Shown here piece after piece: positions 41,469 to 42,754 of a DNA stretch of 42,754 bases. The notes under the pieces were generated by a model, which was not told where the DNA came from, made no database searches, and worked only from the letters and a program-made list of their open reading frames with translations. Position 1 is the stretch's first letter. Each line of letters opens with the position of its first letter. The stretch spans positions 1-42,754 of the forward strand of contig SVRT01000020.1 of the NCBI GenBank assembly GCA_015064685.1, written 5' to 3'. Made by a program: the position numbers and the translations under genes. The stretch is from Oscillospiraceae bacterium (GTDB lineage Bacteria; Bacillota; Clostridia; Oscillospirales; CAG-272).

Positions 41469-42389
41469 ATGAGCAACGAGAATAAAAACTCATCATATAT
41501 TGACGTCTCGGGTAAGGTCCTATCGCGCGCTGATATGGCTGAAAGCTTTGGCTATTACGCTATCACCGACCCTACGGGAGAGATCGTTGACGAGAGCAAT
41601 ATTGAGTCCTGTGAAAGACCGCTCATTGTCAACTGTGCGGGAAATTTTGCGTCCGCCTTCCCTTTTACTACCGACAGAAAAAACGGCAGACACGATTTTA
41701 TGCTCGTTTACGTCAATGCGGGAACGCTTACCTTCTTTGACGGTGATAAACCGATCGAGGCAGGCACGGGCAACGTTGTGATACTTTCCGCGAATACTCC
41801 TCATAAATATTCGAATACGGGAAGAGACAAGCTCTCCTATTTCTGGGTGCATTTTACCGGGAGCGAGGTCATATCAAGACTTCAAGAATACGATCTGCAA
41901 TTCTTCCCCACAGTATACGAGACCGCATCGGGAAATCATATTCATCAGCGCTTTCAAAGCATATTCGACGCCTTTTCGAAGCGCGACCTGCATCTTAACC
42001 GCGAGCTTTCTGCTCTCTTTGAGAGACTGCTCATTACGGTATCAAGAAGCATCATTCGCGGAGAGAGGACAAGCACGCTTTCTAAATCTGTAAAGTATAT
42101 CGGTGCAAATTACAACACCGACATAAAGATCGCGGAGCTTGCAGAGATAGAGCATCTGAGCGTTTCGAGATACAACTATCTTTTCAAGGAGCAGATGGGC
42201 ATGCCTCCGACGAAGTTCATTTTGCAACTCAGAATGTCATCCGCCAAGGAGCTTCTCGGCTCGACCGACCTCCCCATAAAGCAGATAGGCATTATGTGCG
42301 GATACCCCGACCCGCATTTCTTCAGCAAGACCTTCAAAAGCTTTTTCGGGGTCAGCCCCGCAGAATACAGAAAAGGCTTCGGCGCATAA
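41469..42389 (+). CDS. AraC family transcriptional regulator
   Basis: 306 residues from the ATG at 41469 (GGGGG five bases upstream; the ATG at 41457 lies within that site). N-terminal cupin sensor domain (about 25-170; RHDFMLVYVNAGTLTFFDG, AGTGNVVILSANTPHKY, SYFWVHFTG) and two helix-turn-helix motifs at the C-terminus (about 210-304; IAELAEIEHLSVSRYNYLFKEQMGMPPTKFI, then IGIMCGYPDPHFFSKTFKSFFGVSPAEYRK). Divergent to the Gfo/Idh-NahK-like operon, its likely target. Confidence 0.92.
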   Translation: MSNENKNSSYIDVSGKVLSRADMAESFGYYAITDPTGEIVDESNIESCERPLIVNCAGNFASAFPFTTDRKNGRHDFMLVYVNAGTLTFFDGDKPIEAGTGNVVILSANTPHKYSNTGRDKLSYFWVHFTGSEVISRLQEYDLQFFPTVYETASGNHIHQRFQSIFDAFSKRDLHLNRELSALFERLLITVSRSIIRGERTSTLSKSVKYIGANYNTDIKIAELAEIEHLSVSRYNYLFKEQMGMPPTKFILQLRMSSAKELLGSTDLPIKQIGIMCGYPDPHFFSKTFKSFFGVSPAEYRKGFGA

Positions 42390-42404
42390 TGCCGAGGCCT
42401 TTTT
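42373..42404 (+). terminator. Terminator of the second AraC gene
   Basis: Stem AAGGC-T-TCGGC/GCCGA-G-GCCTT followed by T-run; the stem begins inside the last codons. Confidence 0.65.
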
Positions 42405-42407
42405 GTT

Positions 42408-42590
42408 GGTGCGGGTAACAGGACTTTGAACTAACACCTGAAATCCAAGATTTCAGGTAACGTGTCCTTCGTGATACTGTCACACAGACCAACACAAAAG
42501 GAGGCACAAAGCCTCCTTTTATGTTGGGTGCGGGTAACAGGACTTAAACCTGCACGAAGGTAACCTCACTAGAACCTGATGGTAACATCA
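42408..42590 (-). repeat. Two direct copies of a tRNA-Leu-like 3' end
   Basis: The 19-base block GGTGCGGGTAACAGGACTT occurs at 42408-42426 and 42527-42545. Read on the minus strand each is a T-arm plus acceptor end, GTTCAAAGTCCTGTTACCCG followed by CACCA in the first copy. A 10-bp hairpin (42436-42458) sits where a long variable arm would be, and a terminator-like stem AAAAGGAGGC/GCCTCCTTTT (42496-42520) separates the copies. I could not assemble a full tRNA with D-arm and anticodon arm from either copy, so both are partial. Confidence 0.6.
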
Positions 42591-42603
42591 CCTCGGTGAA
42601 AGG

Positions 42604-42754
42604 TTATTTCTCGCTATAGATTGGCATGTAGTCTTGGCATTTTCCCGTTACAGAGTTCACAAAAAGATGTTCCATACTGCTCCCTAAAAGCACTCTTAGA
42701 TCATTTTCATCTCTCCCATAGTGATCTATCTGCAATCCGATGTGATAATACCCC
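42604..42754 (-). CDS. C-terminal end of an unknown protein, runs off right edge
   Basis: A minus-strand frame is open from the window edge to a TAA at 42606-42604, giving 49 residues (IGLQIDHYGRDENDLRVLLG, then HLFVNSVTGKCQDYMPIYSE). No family recognised. Because only the end is visible, coding status rests on the long open frame and plausible composition. It is followed by the tRNA-like repeats. Confidence 0.4.
   Translation of the reverse strand, partial: GYYHIGLQIDHYGRDENDLRVLLGSSMEHLFVNSVTGKCQDYMPIYSEK

Overview
The window looks like a chromosomal segment of an uncultivated anaerobic gut or rumen Clostridia (Oscillospiraceae or Christensenellales type). The support is an IspH-ribosomal S1 fusion next to plsC and cmk, a pyruvate formate-lyase system, lipoproteins with CotH, Cthe_2159-type and BspA-like domains, many unclassified glycosidases, and near-consensus sigma-A promoters with strong AGGAGG ribosome binding sites. 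No rRNA or species marker is present, so a finer assignment would be a guess.

Layout. (1) 1-2160: left edge with a 5'-truncated Ig-like surface protein joined to the start of a TnpV-type mobile-element gene, then three tandem hairpin repeats that mimic tRNA T-arms. (2) 2207-8745: a divergent GH9-like enzyme, a nitroreductase, a pyruvate formate-lyase operon (pflB core, a separate glycyl-radical domain gene, pflA) and degV. (3) 8886-11566: tRNA-Val(GAC), then an accessory patch with two copies of a multi-hairpin array, small genes (membrane protein, four-helix-bundle protein, lipoprotein) and a three-way-junction palindrome. (4) 11617-13509: first CotH lipoprotein. (5) 13635-20830: core block ispH-S1, plsC, cmk, HI0933-type flavoprotein and an RpiR regulator on the minus strand, then an NCS2 uracil permease. 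(6) 20878-26945: five-gene glycan operon (TIM-barrel protein, SIS protein, GH20-like, GH113-like, AAC(3)-like acetyltransferase) divergent from an AraC regulator. (7) 26959-28275: cobalamin riboswitch, DUF4430 lipoprotein and ECF S component. (8) 28281-38961: esterase-like hydrolase, second CotH lipoprotein, AEC transporter, LRR lipoprotein, then VTC-domain polyphosphate polymerase, DUF4956 membrane protein, Cthe_2159-type lipoprotein and an alpha/beta hydrolase. (9) 38960-42389: NahK-like sugar kinase and Gfo/Idh oxidoreductase divergent from a second AraC regulator. (10) 42408-42754: two direct copies of a tRNA-Leu-like 3' end and the C-terminus of an unknown minus-strand protein.

How the parts fit: two AraC-controlled sugar operons with no secreted enzymes suggest intracellular breakdown of imported oligosaccharides or amino sugars; pyruvate formate-lyase handles the resulting pyruvate. 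The secreted CotH, LRR and Cthe_2159 proteins plus the VTC/DUF4956 pair form an envelope programme. The most unusual items are the duplicated hairpin arrays, in which stem sequences change but pairing is kept, the two-gene pyruvate formate-lyase, and the riboswitch-linked cobalamin lipoprotein. All functional calls come from reading motifs; no database search was run.
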